Counted from the stretch's first letter, positions 16,518 through 25,146 are shown. The stretch: 64,000 nt of DNA from Streptomyces sp. NBC_00249 (GCF_026342355.1 NZ_JAPEMV010000003.1:861003-925002), one strand, 5' to 3'. Made by a program: numbers and translations. The notes: generated by a model from the sequence alone, not told the origin.

Positions 16518-17066
16518 CTACAGGCCAGAAGCGGGTACGGCGCGTTCCCACTGCTCCTCGAACTCTTCCCGGGTGATCTCCTGGCCTGCCAACTCCGGGT
16601 CGAAGAAGTCGACGACCGGCGGGTTGAAGGGCCAGTCGTCAGGTCCGCTCCTGATGCGGCCGCTCCCGTCCTCAGCCAGCTCCACTTCGCGGGTCCGGCG
16701 CCCGTCCGATTCAACCTCCATGAGGTAGACCGGGCCGCCGTCGTCCTCGCCGTCCCAGTGGCGCCGCACATACACGATGCTCCTGTCCGCGAGCGCGCCG
16801 AAGCCAGGAAGCCCGCGCTGTACGTCGCGTTTGGCCCGCAGGTCGTCCAGACCTGGAGGCATGAGTGGCGCATCGATGTCGACTTCTTCGAGCTTGTCGC
16901 CCTCGGCCCAGGTCACCGACTCCTGCCTGGTGACAACCTCGGTCCACGCGAACGTTTCCAGGACCTCCCGGGCCGACCGCGCGTGGACCCACCACCATGA
17001 ACCGCCCATCCCATAGTCGTGCAGGACGAGGAACCGCGTTTTGGCTGCGGGATTTGAAAGAGTCAC
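16518..17066 (-). CDS. conserved hypothetical protein
   Basis: GTG 17066 begins TLSNPAAKTRFLVLHDYGMG, and the frame gives 182 residues. A Trp-rich start (GGSWWWVHARSAREVLETFA) is followed by acidic loops and a segment ADRSIVYVRRHWDGEDDG. The composition is that of a soluble acidic protein. I recall similar actinobacterial proteins of unknown function with the same KTRFLVLHDYGMGG start, which would argue for a start slightly further in. The gene is intact and stands alone. Confidence 0.6.
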   Translation of the reverse strand: MTLSNPAAKTRFLVLHDYGMGGSWWWVHARSAREVLETFAWTEVVTRQESVTWAEGDKLEEVDIDAPLMPPGLDDLRAKRDVQRGLPGFGALADRSIVYVRRHWDGEDDGGPVYLMEVESDGRRTREVELAEDGSGRIRSGPDDWPFNPPVVDFFDPELAGQEITREEFEEQWERAVPASGL

Positions 17067-17466
17067 AGGACCGGACCCTAACAACGGAGCCGTCAGACCT
17101 GTTCAGCTGGTCGGTCCACCTTGGATGGCAACGATCCAGGTTCAGTGACAGCGGACACCGTTCTCATGAGCATCGACCTTGCCCTTCACCAGGTGCCCCG
17201 CAACAAGTTCAACACCTGCTGCGCGTTCTCACGGACAAGGACTTCGCTGTGGCACCCGACCGCTGGTCAGCACCCCGGTGGTGGGGAACTTGGGTGTGCA
17301 GGTCTGTCTCACCCCAGAGCGTCGGGTGGGGAGATTCGTCGAGCCCCGTCAGAGGTTGGGTGCGGGTCTGCATGGGTGTGGCGTGCCGCGGCTGGTTTGC
17401 CGTGGCACGCCCTCGGTTCAGCTGGTGGCAGTTCACGGTCCCGGTGGGTGTGGCTGCCGGGGTGGG
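17067..17466. other. about 400 bp with no supported gene
   Basis: Short frames such as QQVQHLLRVLTDKDFAVA near 17190-17260 may be decayed coding sequence. No family is recognised. Confidence 0.3.
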
Positions 17467-17940
17467 TCAGCGGTGGTGGTGGTGTCCGCGGCGGCCCCAG
17501 CTTTCGGTGTCGATGACGTTGCCGCGGTTGTCGCGGAGGGTGGCGGTGTCGCGCTCGTCCCAGATCTGGTGGCGGCGGTCCTGGTAGACGTCGCGGTGGG
17601 TGTCGCGTCCGTTGCCGGTGTGGACCTTGACGCTGGAGTGGCCGTCGAGGCGGAGGTCCTGGAAGCGGTAGCGGTTGCCGTCGCGGTCGGTGAGGGTGAA
17701 CCCGCGCAGGTTGACGCTGTGGCGACCGGTGTTCTTCACCTCGACCCATTCGCGGTTCAGGGCGCGTTGGTCGCGCCCGCGGTCGGCGTTCTCGACGTCG
17801 CCGATGGCGATGGAGGAGTGCGGGCCGCGGTGGTCGCGCCGGTGGTCGTCGGCGGCGGCCGGTACCGCCGCGGCGCCGATGAGGGCGCCGACGGCCAGGA
17901 GGCCGGCGAGAGTGCGGCGGGTGGCGAGAGAAGCAGACAT
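17467..17940 (-). CDS. secreted lamin-tail-domain protein
   Basis: This is a 157-residue protein. Residues 1-30 are a signal peptide (TLAGLLAVGALIGAAAVPAA then ADD). The mature part is a lamin-tail (LTD) domain: EWVEVKNTGRHSVNLRGFTL, RDGNRYRFQDLRLDGHSSVK, DTATLRDNRGNVIDTESWG. LTD domains in bacteria are small Ig-like beta folds on exported proteins, often with nucleases or adhesins. Here the domain is alone. The protein ends in a natural run of four His residues, and the linker is unusually rich in His and Asp, so metal binding is possible. The gene is intact. Confidence 0.85.
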   Translation of the reverse strand: MSASLATRRTLAGLLAVGALIGAAAVPAAADDHRRDHRGPHSSIAIGDVENADRGRDQRALNREWVEVKNTGRHSVNLRGFTLTDRDGNRYRFQDLRLDGHSSVKVHTGNGRDTHRDVYQDRRHQIWDERDTATLRDNRGNVIDTESWGRRGHHHHR

Positions 17941-18289
17941 GCGGATGACTCCTTGGGCGGTCAGCCCGGCCCGGCCTCATGCACGCCGGACGGGCTCCGA
18001 ACAGTTCCCGGCGTCCTGCCGAGGAGCCCCACTCTGGCCCCGAATCACGCCTGAACCGGCGAAAATGGCGCGTGTTGCCCAATGAGGACATATCTGTAAC
18101 TCTCCCTTGTAGAGGGCATACGTCAAGCCGCATTGACCCCCGGAGGCGGCAGGTCCGATCCCTGCCCAGGAGGCCCATGGACCGCAGCGTCCCGCCTCAC
18201 CGATGCCGCCGCCCATAGCCCTGCGCCGAACGGGTTCAACGCCTCGTAACAGCCACTTCTGTAATTCCTCCGAACGTCCCCCGACAGCA
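17941..18289. other. upstream region of the LTD gene, about 350 bp
   Basis: No gene is supported. The stretch at about 18085-18125 (ACATATCTGTAACTC and neighbours) is AT-rich for this window and could hold the promoter for the LTD gene. Confidence 0.3.
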
Positions 18290-18680
18290 CGACGACATCC
18301 GCGACGGAGGGGAGCAACAGATCCGCCAGCCGCCGCGCAACCTCATCCACGGCCCGAACTGTCAGCGCACGGTCTACGCGTATGCCGAAGTGAAGTGGGA
18401 CGGCCCCGCATTCCGCGAGGTGGACGATCCGACGATCTTCGACGGGGCCAAGCTGCGGTTGCAGATCAAGCAGTCCCGCCAAGGCACCGACCCCGTGGTG
18501 GGCGAGCGCGATTTCACCGCGATCGAGGGTCGGCGGGAGGACAGCACGTCGAACGCCGACCACAACGGCCACTACCGCACGCCACGATCAGCCACCGGGC
18601 CGGCCCCGGCGCCCTGGCCCGACACGGTTTCTGTTCCTGGACTGGCACGGTGACGGCCGCGGCTACGGACACCACGACTA
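18290..18680 (+). pseudogene. decayed hypothetical gene
   Basis: The plus strand reads IRQPPRNLIHGPNCQRTVYA, then EVKWDGPAFREVDDPTIFDG and LQIKQSRQGTDPVVGERDFT with good codon use. The sense then moves through two further frames (ATISHRAGPGA, then FLFLDWHGDGRGYGHHD and a stop). There is no proper start. I do not recognise the family. It has at least two frameshifts and no partner genes. Confidence 0.4.
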
Positions 18681-18683
18681 ACT

Positions 18684-18809
18684 GACCCTCGCCTCTGCGC
18701 GGCCATCGTCGACTGGCTCACCTTCAACGGCACCATCATCGAGACCGGCACGGACTCCTACCGCCTCGCCAGCACCCGATCCCGAACCGAACAACCCGCA
18801 GCGGGCTGA
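18684..18809 (+). pseudogene. IstB C-terminal scrap
   Basis: Forty-one residues, DPRLCAAIVDWLTFNGTIIE then TGTDSYRLASTRSRTEQPAA, with a natural TGA stop. They align with the end of the IstB protein at 180-308 (about three quarters identical by eye). It is the tail of a second, related IS21 element whose remainder is gone. Confidence 0.7.
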
Positions 18810-18860
18810 CCCCCTGAAACCGCTGGACTGCTGGTCAGGGCACCTGTCAGGCTCCGCCTT

Positions 18861-19364
18861 GTGGAGATTCTCGATGTCCTGACCAGCATGGCGAAGACAG
18901 GTCGGCTGGGCCCGGTGTTCAGCGGGGCCGGCTGGAACGATGTGACCGCAGCACTCGGCGATCCGTGGGACATCGGAACAATGAGCCGGAACAGAAAGTG
19001 GCCGCGACTCTTCGCCTACGGAGACCTTGAGCTGAGTGTCTGCCGCTGCCGCGAGGTTTCCCTCATCTGCGTCCAGACCTGGCGTGACGTCGTCGAACTC
19101 CCTCCGTCGGTTGTCGGGGGGACAGGCACCTTCCCGGCAGGGCTCAAGCACGCGGACGTCGTTTCCGCCTTGGACAGGGCCGGCTGTTCCTGGGAGCCGC
19201 ATGCTCCTCTGACCTTCGGCAACCAGTGCTCGCTCACGGCGATCGCGTCAGGAGCGAACTTCACCTTCGAGATCCCCGAGGGCGAGGAACCCGTGCTGAA
19301 CGTCATGGGCCTGCCCGGCGACGGACACGACTGCTCCGCACGGACCGCAGGCCAAGATCGCTGA
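18861..19364 (+). CDS. conserved hypothetical protein
   Basis: GTG 18861 gives 167 residues (EILDVLTSMAKTGRLGPVFS). The codon bias is strong throughout. Segments GDPWDIGTMSRNRKWPRLFA, GDLELSVCRCREVSLICVQT and NQCSLTAIASGANFTFEIPE suggest a compact alpha/beta protein. The layout (a two-domain repeat of DVxxALDxAG and LGDPW modules) recalls small immunity-like or SMI1-unrelated actinobacterial proteins, but no family can be named. It lies between the IstB scrap and a MITE-like end. Confidence 0.55.
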   Translation: MEILDVLTSMAKTGRLGPVFSGAGWNDVTAALGDPWDIGTMSRNRKWPRLFAYGDLELSVCRCREVSLICVQTWRDVVELPPSVVGGTGTFPAGLKHADVVSALDRAGCSWEPHAPLTFGNQCSLTAIASGANFTFEIPEGEEPVLNVMGLPGDGHDCSARTAGQDR

Positions 19365-19385
19365 CGCGAAGCGCCATCGAAACTC

Positions 19386-19412
19386 GGGTTCTGGCTCACT
19401 TTCCGTGGAGCA
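19386..19412 (+). repeat. solitary end of the MITE/ISL3-type repeat
   Basis: GGGTTCTGGCTCACTTTCCG and the following TGGAGCA closely match the left terminal repeat of the MITE at 36798 (a few substitutions and one gap). No matching right end was found nearby, so this is a relic end. Confidence 0.45.
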
Positions 19413-19535
19413 TGAACTCTGAGTGACGATTGCCGGGCGAGTGGGCCCGGGGGAAGATGCCCTGAATTGATCCGTACGAGGGACGCGGAGGCCCAGGGTC
19501 GGCCGACGCTGCCTTGCTGCCCGTAGACCGGAGCC

Positions 19536-20014
19536 ATGGCACAAAACAAGATGCAAGAGGACGTGGCCGCACTCCAGCGCCACGATCCCGACGACATGTG
19601 GCACGCCCTCACCCGCTTTCACGCCTCCCACCCCGAGCCGGTCGACCGCTTCGAGTCGTTCGAACGGCCGGAGGTGCTGCTGTCCCTCCTAATCCGGACG
19701 ACGTCCTCTTCCGGGCGCGGGTGGAGCTGTCCGAGGGAGAGACGATGGCCCACCTGCACGCCCTCACATCCGCGTTGACCAGCTCTGTCCGTGCGGCTCC
19801 GGGCTACGCCGTGCAAGGGGAGGTGTTGGAGATCCTGGTGGGCACCCGGCACGAACTCACGCTGCACCCCGCCCACGTCCACGGCCTCACCCAGCTCCTG
19901 CGCCAGGCCGTCGGCACCATCGGCGCCCGCAGCACGCCTGGGGGCCGGTGTTTCCACTGCGACGGCACCGGGCTTGCCCGCCCGCTGTGGGAGCTGGCCG
20001 CCAGCCAATCCTGA
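19536..20014 (+). pseudogene. accessory protein of the DDMWHAL type, one-base frameshift
   Basis: ATG 19536 begins MAQNKMQEDVAALQRHDPDD then MWHALTRFHASHPEPVDRFE. At about 19690 the sense jumps frame: PDDVLFRARVELSEGETMAH continues to GGRCFHCDGTGLARPLWELA and a TGA at 20012-20014. One missing base explains this. A paralogue lies at 37607. The end has a CFHC pair and looks like a metal site. Both copies sit beside GGGCAAGCC repeats. The function is unknown. Confidence 0.55.
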
Positions 20015-20020
20015 GCGCCT

Positions 20021-20072
20021 GGGCAAGCCCAAGGCGACCCTGGGCAAGCCACCCGCGAGAGGCGGCTTGCCC
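20021..20072. repeat. GGGCAAGCC repeat/hairpin, copy A
   Basis: Two direct copies of GGGCAAGCC (20021-20029, 20042-20050) are followed by the inverted copy GGCTTGCCC (20064-20072). The second and third can pair as a hairpin. It begins seven bases after the preceding stop, so it may serve as a terminator. Similar blocks lie at 37203-37253 and 41129-41179. Confidence 0.6.
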
Positions 20073-20083
20073 AGGGCCTGTGG

Positions 20084-20264
20084 CTACGGGCCTTCCCGGC
20101 CTGGGCGCAGGACGTCGGCGTAGATTCGGGCCCGGACACCAGGCTCGCCGGGATCCCGGCGTACGTCGGCGATGCCCGAGGTGGCCCAGCGCTCTTCCAG
20201 TGTGGCCATGACGGCCCGGACGGTGTCTTCGTCCCCGTCGGCGCTGCTCGTCGATCGGCTTCAT
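20084..20264 (-). pseudogene. MKPIDEQ-family gene, cassette copy 1, 35-bp deletion
   Basis: The copy starts MKPIDEQ at 20264 and, after a frame change, continues SADGDEDTVRAVMATLEERW and RRDPGEPGVRARIYADVLRP to a stop at 20084. Compared with the intact 216-bp genes at 43559 and 57873 it is 35 bp shorter, and the frame is broken after residue 7. It is divergent from the YPPD gene at 20551. Confidence 0.65.
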
Positions 20265-20376
20265 GACCGCTGCGGCGGCGGTGGAAGCGAGGCGGTTCGC
20301 CGGCGGTCTCGGCTCCACCCGCACGAGGGATTCGAAGCCTGGCTCCGGCCACGGGGCATGACGTTCTCGTGCTGTC

Positions 20377-20421
20377 GGGGTGCGGCCCCCGTCGCGGCCC
20401 TGGTGGCCAGGGCCGCACCCC
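20377..20421. repeat. GC hairpin between the divergent cassette genes, copy 1
   Basis: A 12-bp perfect stem (GGGGTGCGGCCC at 20377-20388 and its complement at 20410-20421) encloses a loop with a smaller GGCC/GGCC stem. The same structure is present in cassette copy 3 (58209-58253) and, imperfectly, in copy 2 (about 43885-43930). Both genes point away from it, so it is not a simple terminator. Confidence 0.55.
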
Positions 20422-20550
20422 GTACTCCCGAACGTACTCCGCGGCCGGAGGCGTCGGTGCGGCTGTCCGCGAGCTGCGGCCCGGGGTGGGCGTCACCTGT
20501 TCGCGCGCGGCCGGGTGCGGGTGGGGAGGGACGGGGGAGAGGCTGGGCGC

Positions 20551-20767
20551 ATGGCTGCCAAGCTGATCGTGTACCCGCCCGACGAGCAGGGCTGGCGCCG
20601 GGTGCGTTACGACGGCGTCGCCATCGGGGTCGCGCACCGCCCGTCCGCCATCCGGGTCTTCCTCGCGGCGGCCGGGCTGGAGAACGCCGAGGACGTGGAC
20701 CTCACCGCCCCCGACTTCGTGGAGTGGCGAGGCGCTGGCCCCCGAAGGCTGGGAGCCCTCCCGCTGA
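20551..20767 (+). pseudogene. YPPD-family gene, cassette copy 1, C-terminal frameshift
   Basis: ATG 20551 reads MAAKLIVYPPDEQGWRRVRY and FLAAAGLENAEDVDL, closely matching the intact gene at 58383. One extra C near 20740 shifts the frame; the expected end (GPEGWEPSR, TGA at 20765-20767) is visible in the next frame. The shifted frame runs on into the IS630 element, so the product would carry an aberrant tail. Only the last few residues are affected, so activity might survive. Confidence 0.6.
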
Positions 20768-20826
20768 GCCTCCGTGAGGGTTGCACCGGAAGGGGGGCTG
20801 GACAGTTGTCTGCAGGGGGTGCACTA

Positions 20827-22011
20827 GTGATCTGGTTGTGAGTTCGTTCGGCACCACGTGAGTCGTGTTCCGTACCAGTTCCCGGGTTCGGCTGACGGGT
20901 GCTGGTCGGCTTCGGTCTGCTGTGGTTTGTGGGTGACAGCAGGCTGGAGCCGCTGGTCTTGAGTGAGACCGAGCGGCAGGTGTTGAACAACTGGGTCAAG
21001 CGCCGCCAGACCGCGCAGGGTCTGGCCCTGCGGGCCCGGATCGTGCTGGCGTGCGCGGAGGGCGGGCCGAACCTGGCGGTGGCCGCCCGACTGGGCGTGA
21101 ACCGGGGGACCGTCACCAAGTGGCGGGCCCGGTTCCTGCGGGACCGGCTGGACGGGCTCGCGGACGAGCCACGGCCCGGGGTGCCGCGGACCATCACGGA
21201 TGCCCAGGTCGAAGAGGTGGTGGTCCGCACCCTTGAAGAGACTCCCGCGGGCGGGACGCACTGGTCCAAGCGGGAGCTCGCCAAAGCCGTGGGGATCTCT
21301 CCGGCGAGCGTGCTGCGGATCTGGCACGCCTTCGGCCTGCAGCCGTGGCGGACCGAGACCTTCAAGATCTCCCCCGACCCGTTTCTGATCGACAAGATCC
21401 GTGACGTCGTCGGCCTCTACCTCGCCCCGCCGGCCAACGCGGTGGTGTTCGCTGTGGACGAGAAACCGCAGATCCAGGCCCTGGAACGGACCGCACCGGT
21501 GCTGCCGATGCTGCCTGGAGTCCCCGAGCGGCGAAGTTTCGACTACGTCCGGCACGGCACCGTCGATCTGTTCGCCGCCCTGAACACCGCAACCGGCAAG
21601 GTGATCACGAAACTGTCCGCGCAGCACCGGGCCGTGGACTTCCGGGACTTCCTCGACGAGATCGACCGCCAGACCGACAAGGGCCTGGCGGTCCACGTGA
21701 TCTGCGACAACCTCTCCGCCCACAAGGCACCGGTGGTGCACAAGTGGCTGCTCGCGCACCCCCGCTTCCAGCTCCACTTCACACCCACGTACTCGTCGTG
21801 GATCAACCAGGTCGAGCGGTGGTTCGCCGAGCTGGAACGGCGCTGCCTCGAACGCGGAGTTTTCTGCTCCCTCGACGACCTCAAGGCCGCACTCGAGAAC
21901 TGGATCAAGGTCTGGAACGACGAGGCCAGGCCCTTCAAATGGACCAAGACTGCCGACCAGATCCTCGACCGCATCTGCCGCTACTGCTCACGCATCTCCG
22001 AACCAGATCAC
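20827..22011 (+). mobile_element. IS630-family element, complete
   Basis: The inverted ends start GTGATCTGGTT on both sides. The element is flanked by the dinucleotide TA (20825-20826 and 22012-22013), as expected for IS630/Tc1-type insertion. An uninterrupted relative of the target lies at about 7886-7980 and confirms the junctions exactly. The length is 1185 bp. Confidence 0.9.
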
Positions 22012-22014
22012 TAG
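20899..22014 (+). CDS. IS630-family transposase
   Basis: This is a 371-residue transposase from GTG 20899 (the ETERQVLNNWVKRRQ start of homology suggests the true start may be a few codons later). The N-terminal helix-turn-helix reads LAVAARLGVNRGTVTKWRAR, with a second one at SKRELAKAVGISPASVLRIW. The DDE residues are FAVDEKPQ (Asp), VICDNLSAHK (Asp) and INQVERWFAELE (Glu). The frame runs through the right inverted repeat, and its TAG stop is built from the duplicated TA plus the first flanking base. It is intact and probably active. Confidence 0.92.
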   Translation: MLVGFGLLWFVGDSRLEPLVLSETERQVLNNWVKRRQTAQGLALRARIVLACAEGGPNLAVAARLGVNRGTVTKWRARFLRDRLDGLADEPRPGVPRTITDAQVEEVVVRTLEETPAGGTHWSKRELAKAVGISPASVLRIWHAFGLQPWRTETFKISPDPFLIDKIRDVVGLYLAPPANAVVFAVDEKPQIQALERTAPVLPMLPGVPERRSFDYVRHGTVDLFAALNTATGKVITKLSAQHRAVDFRDFLDEIDRQTDKGLAVHVICDNLSAHKAPVVHKWLLAHPRFQLHFTPTYSSWINQVERWFAELERRCLERGVFCSLDDLKAALENWIKVWNDEARPFKWTKTADQILDRICRYCSRISEPDH

Positions 22015-22214
22015 GCGGGGGACCGCAGGTGTGACCGGAGGTGGGAGCCGGGCGAATCGGACACCACGTGTTTCCGCAGATCACCCGCGGTGGGCAAGCC
22101 GGTCGCACGCGCCGACACCTCTTCCCCACGCAGTAGCCGTGGGGAAGAGGAACACCCCGCGTTCGGGGCCTGCCGCCCGGATCGCGTGTCGGTGGCGGCT
22201 GGAAGGCTGGTCGG

Positions 22215-22450
22215 ATGAACGGTGACGAGCAGGTGCTGAACGGCCGTGTCTACGGCGCGGAACACGACAACCCAACCCCGGCCCGCTTCCGCACCGGACC
22301 TACGCCGAACTGGTCGGCGGCCCGCTGGACGGCCTGCTGCTGAACATCCACGGGTGGCGGAGCGAGGAAGTCGACGACGGCGCTGCGGGCGCTGGACATC
22401 TGGACCCGGGCGGGGCACCGTCGCCTCCGGATGGTGAACCCCTCCCGGGC
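22215..22450 (+). pseudogene. small accessory gene remnant
   Basis: ATG 22215 gives MNGDEQVLNGRVYGAEHDNP. The sense then continues in another frame as TYAELVGGPLDGLLLNIHGW and RSEEVDDGAALRALDIW before decaying. The AELVGGPLDGLLL motif recalls small streptomycete accessory proteins. It is frameshifted and has no natural end. Confidence 0.4.
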
Positions 22451-22672
22451 GGTCCGCTGCCTCCTCGCCGTGGTGCCGTCGGTGCTCCTGCCGCGCGGCC
22501 TTTTCCCCCCGCGGCCGCCGGACGGGCGGCCCCCCACGGTCCGCCGTTCCCGAGACCACCGCGAGAAGCAGTTCACCGTTGACGTCGATCCATGAGGACT
22601 GCCCTCCGGACCGCACCGTGAGGGAGCGGCCCGGAGGGCAGTCAGACGATCGGGCTGGGTGGCTTCAGGCCG

Positions 22673-23872
22673 TTACGGGGCCACCTTCAGGAGCTTGTTC
22701 ACGGTGCCCGTCGACGGGTTGGTCACCGCGCCGGTGGTCGCCGACGCAGTGAGGGCCGCCGCCGTCTGTGCCGGAGTCGCGGACGGGTGCCCGGCGAGGT
22801 AGACCGCCGCGGCGCCGACCACGTGCGGGGTGGCCATGGAGGTGCCGGAGATGGTCTTGGTGCCGGTGTCACTGTCGTTCCAGGCGGACGTGATGTCCGA
22901 GCCCGGGGCGTACAGGTCCACCACGGAGCCGAAGTTGGAGAAGGAGGACTGCGCGTCGTCGATGGTGCTCGACGCCACGGTGATCGCCTCCCGGACACGG
23001 GCCGGCGACCCCTGCCCGGCGTCGGCCGACTCGTTGCCCGCCGCGACGGCGAAGGTGACGCCCGACGCGATCGCCCGGCGCACCGCCTCGTCGAGCGCCT
23101 CGTCCGCGCCGCCGCCCAGGCTCATGTTGGCGACGGAGGGGCCGGAGTGGTTCTTGGCGACCCAGTCGATACCGGCGACGACCTGCTCGGTGGTGCCCGA
23201 ACCGTTGTCGTCCAGCACCCGCACCGCGACCAGCTTCGTCTTCTTGGCGACGCCGTGCGAGGTGCCGCCGATGGTGCCGGCGACGTGCGTGCCGTGGCCG
23301 TTGCCGTCGTCGGCGCTGTTGTCGTTGTCGACGGCGTCGAAGCCGTGCGTGGCGCGGCCCCCGAAGTCCTTGTGGGTCACGCGTATGCCGGTGTCGATGA
23401 CGTACGCGGTGGCCCCCTCTCCGGCGTTGTCCGGGTAGGTGTACTTCTTGTCACCGGTCTTTGCGACCTGGTCGATCCGGTCCAGCCCCCATGAAGGGGG
23501 GTTGTCCTGGGAGGCGTTGATGGTGAATTTCTTGTTCTGTACGACCTTGCCGACGGCCGGGTCCGCGGCGAGCCGCTTGGCCTCCGTCTCGCTCAGGCCC
23601 GAGGCCGAGAATCCATTGACCCCGGAGGTGTAGGTGCGTTGCAGTTCGCCTCCGTACTTGTGGGCCAGTTGCTGCCGGTCCGCGGAGCCGTCGAGGATGA
23701 CGACGTAGCTGCCGCTGATCGCGCCGGGCGCGCCGAGTCCGTACACCGTGCCTTCGGCCGGCGTCGCCGCCCCCGCCAAGGGGGTGCCGAGCAGGGCCAC
23801 GGCGGCCGCCGTGGCGGCTCCCGCCGTCACTGCTGCATAGCGAAAACGGCGCGAGCGCTTGTGAGTTGCCAT
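22673..23872 (-). CDS. secreted subtilisin-like serine protease (S8)
   Basis: This is a 399-residue preproprotein. Residues 1-36 are a signal peptide (AAVTAGAATAAAVALLGTPL). An I9-type propeptide (SYVVILDGSADRQQLA to AVGKVVQNKKF) runs to about 117, followed by a proteinase K/aqualysin-type catalytic domain. The triad is Asp160 in YVIDTGIRV, His193 in GNGHGTHVAGT and Ser345 in SGTSMATPHV; Asn280 (AAGNESAD) is the oxyanion residue. ATG 23872 is chosen for the compact signal peptide. It is an extracellular protease for nutrient acquisition or processing, monocistronic and intact. The upstream 23950-24060 region is AT-rich and likely contains the promoter. Confidence 0.93.
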   Translation of the reverse strand: MATHKRSRRFRYAAVTAGAATAAAVALLGTPLAGAATPAEGTVYGLGAPGAISGSYVVILDGSADRQQLAHKYGGELQRTYTSGVNGFSASGLSETEAKRLAADPAVGKVVQNKKFTINASQDNPPSWGLDRIDQVAKTGDKKYTYPDNAGEGATAYVIDTGIRVTHKDFGGRATHGFDAVDNDNSADDGNGHGTHVAGTIGGTSHGVAKKTKLVAVRVLDDNGSGTTEQVVAGIDWVAKNHSGPSVANMSLGGGADEALDEAVRRAIASGVTFAVAAGNESADAGQGSPARVREAITVASSTIDDAQSSFSNFGSVVDLYAPGSDITSAWNDSDTGTKTISGTSMATPHVVGAAAVYLAGHPSATPAQTAAALTASATTGAVTNPSTGTVNKLLKVAP

Positions 23873-24195
23873 GTGGAGGGTTCTCCTCGTGTTGACGTGT
23901 GGGGCGTCAGACCTTCTGCAGAACCCTGTGCCGATTGACAGGCGCAAATCAAGGTGGCCAAGCCATCCAATGGTTATTCAACAAGGTTTCTTAAAACACC
24001 CCACGCATCGCCTTCACCACGCACACATGTTCCCCCGAACTTCTGCACGAATACGGCACGTTCACGGATGTGATGCGTAACGGCTTCCTTGCGGCCCCGC
24101 TCAACTCCCGGCGAAGAAAGCCGGGTTCTGCTCCCCGGCTCGCGGACAATCGCGCCTCGCAGCCCCTCGCGTCGAAACCCCGCGCGGTGGCCGCC

Positions 24196-24480
24196 TCATC
24201 CGGTGAGCCGGTCCAGCTCTTCGCCGATCGCCTCACGCAGCGGGTCGTGCCGCGATCCGAGGGCGTACCTCTCGTCGCTCCAGTTCGCGCGCGGATACAG
24301 CCAGACCGGCCTGCGCACCACGTCGGCGGGCTCCCACTCGAACCGCGGCCACACGTGCGCGTGCAGGAAGCCGTCGGTGTTCCCGAGGATCTCCAGGTTC
24401 ACCCGCCGGAACGCCGGTCCATCCGCCGGCAGGCACCCTCGACGGCCTCTCCCAGTCGGTCCATGTCGGACGCATGGCGG
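24196..24480 (-). pseudogene. HIT-domain protein, C-terminal fragment
   Basis: The reverse strand reads CLPADGPAFRRVNLEILGNT, DGFLHAHVWPRFEWEPADVV and YALGSRHDPLREAIGEELDR. The histidine-rich HAHVW is the HIT (histidine triad) nucleotide-hydrolase motif. The upstream piece MDRLGEAVE is in another frame, and the N-terminal half is missing, replaced by the start of the Gly-rich gene on the other strand. Confidence 0.6.
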
Positions 24481-25146
24481 GTCTTGGGGTGCATTGTCGC
24501 AGCGACTGCCCTGGTGAGCGCGTCCGTGGTGGGCGGAGCGCCGGCCGTCCACGCTCAGCAGGCCGAGTTTCGTAGTGTCGAGCACAAGAAGCAGTGGGGG
24601 CCGGGCCGATGGCTGTGGACCGTCCCTGACGGCGTCACCTCCATCACCACGTACCTCTGGGGCGCCGGCGCCGGCGCAGGCGGGGCGGGCGGCGAGGACG
24701 GCGGCGCGGCCGGGGCCGGCGGTGCCCCTGCCTCCAGCTCAAGCAACCAATGCGGCCACTCGCGGGCGTCCGCAGTGGAGGGGGCTGCCGGTCTGAACGG
24801 AGCGGCCGGCAAGGCCGGTGCGAAGGGCTCAGACGGCAAGACGAACCCGCAGGGCGGCACCAGCCGGGGTGGAGCGGGCGGGTCTTCCGGCGCTTACGGC
24901 GCCGCCGGACGTGGCGGCGCGGCGGCCCTCGCACTGGCCGTGTCCTACGGTGCCGGCGGCCACGGCGGCGCCGGAGCGTACGGCGGATACGGAGGCGTAG
25001 GCGGCGGGGGCGGCGAATGGGATCCCAACGTCGGCAACGCCAAGGGTGACAAGTGGAAGGGCCTGGACGGCGGCTTCGGACCGCATGGCGGAGTAGGGGC
25101 CAACGGCTCCAAGGGTGGCGACGGCGCCTTCATCCTCACCTGGTGA
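24463..25146 (+). CDS. secreted glycine-rich protein
   Basis: ATG 24463 gives 227 residues. A signal peptide (VLGCIVAATALVSASVVGGA) ends near AVHA. The mature part starts with a short beta domain (WTVPDGVTSITTYLWGAGAG), continues as a long Gly/Ala-rich region with GG-x repeats, and ends GGDGAFILTW. This frame (VPDGVT start, LTW end) is that of the glycine-rich domain found in phage-tail-like and surface proteins. There is a single Cys in the middle. It probably assembles outside the cell; its role is unknown. Confidence 0.65.
   Translation: MSDAWRVLGCIVAATALVSASVVGGAPAVHAQQAEFRSVEHKKQWGPGRWLWTVPDGVTSITTYLWGAGAGAGGAGGEDGGAAGAGGAPASSSSNQCGHSRASAVEGAAGLNGAAGKAGAKGSDGKTNPQGGTSRGGAGGSSGAYGAAGRGGAAALALAVSYGAGGHGGAGAYGGYGGVGGGGGEWDPNVGNAKGDKWKGLDGGFGPHGGVGANGSKGGDGAFILTW

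Noticed and set aside
17179..18054. A 291-codon Val/Ala-rich plus frame
   Set aside because: It is antisense to the lamin-tail-domain gene, which has a signal peptide and recognisable domain.
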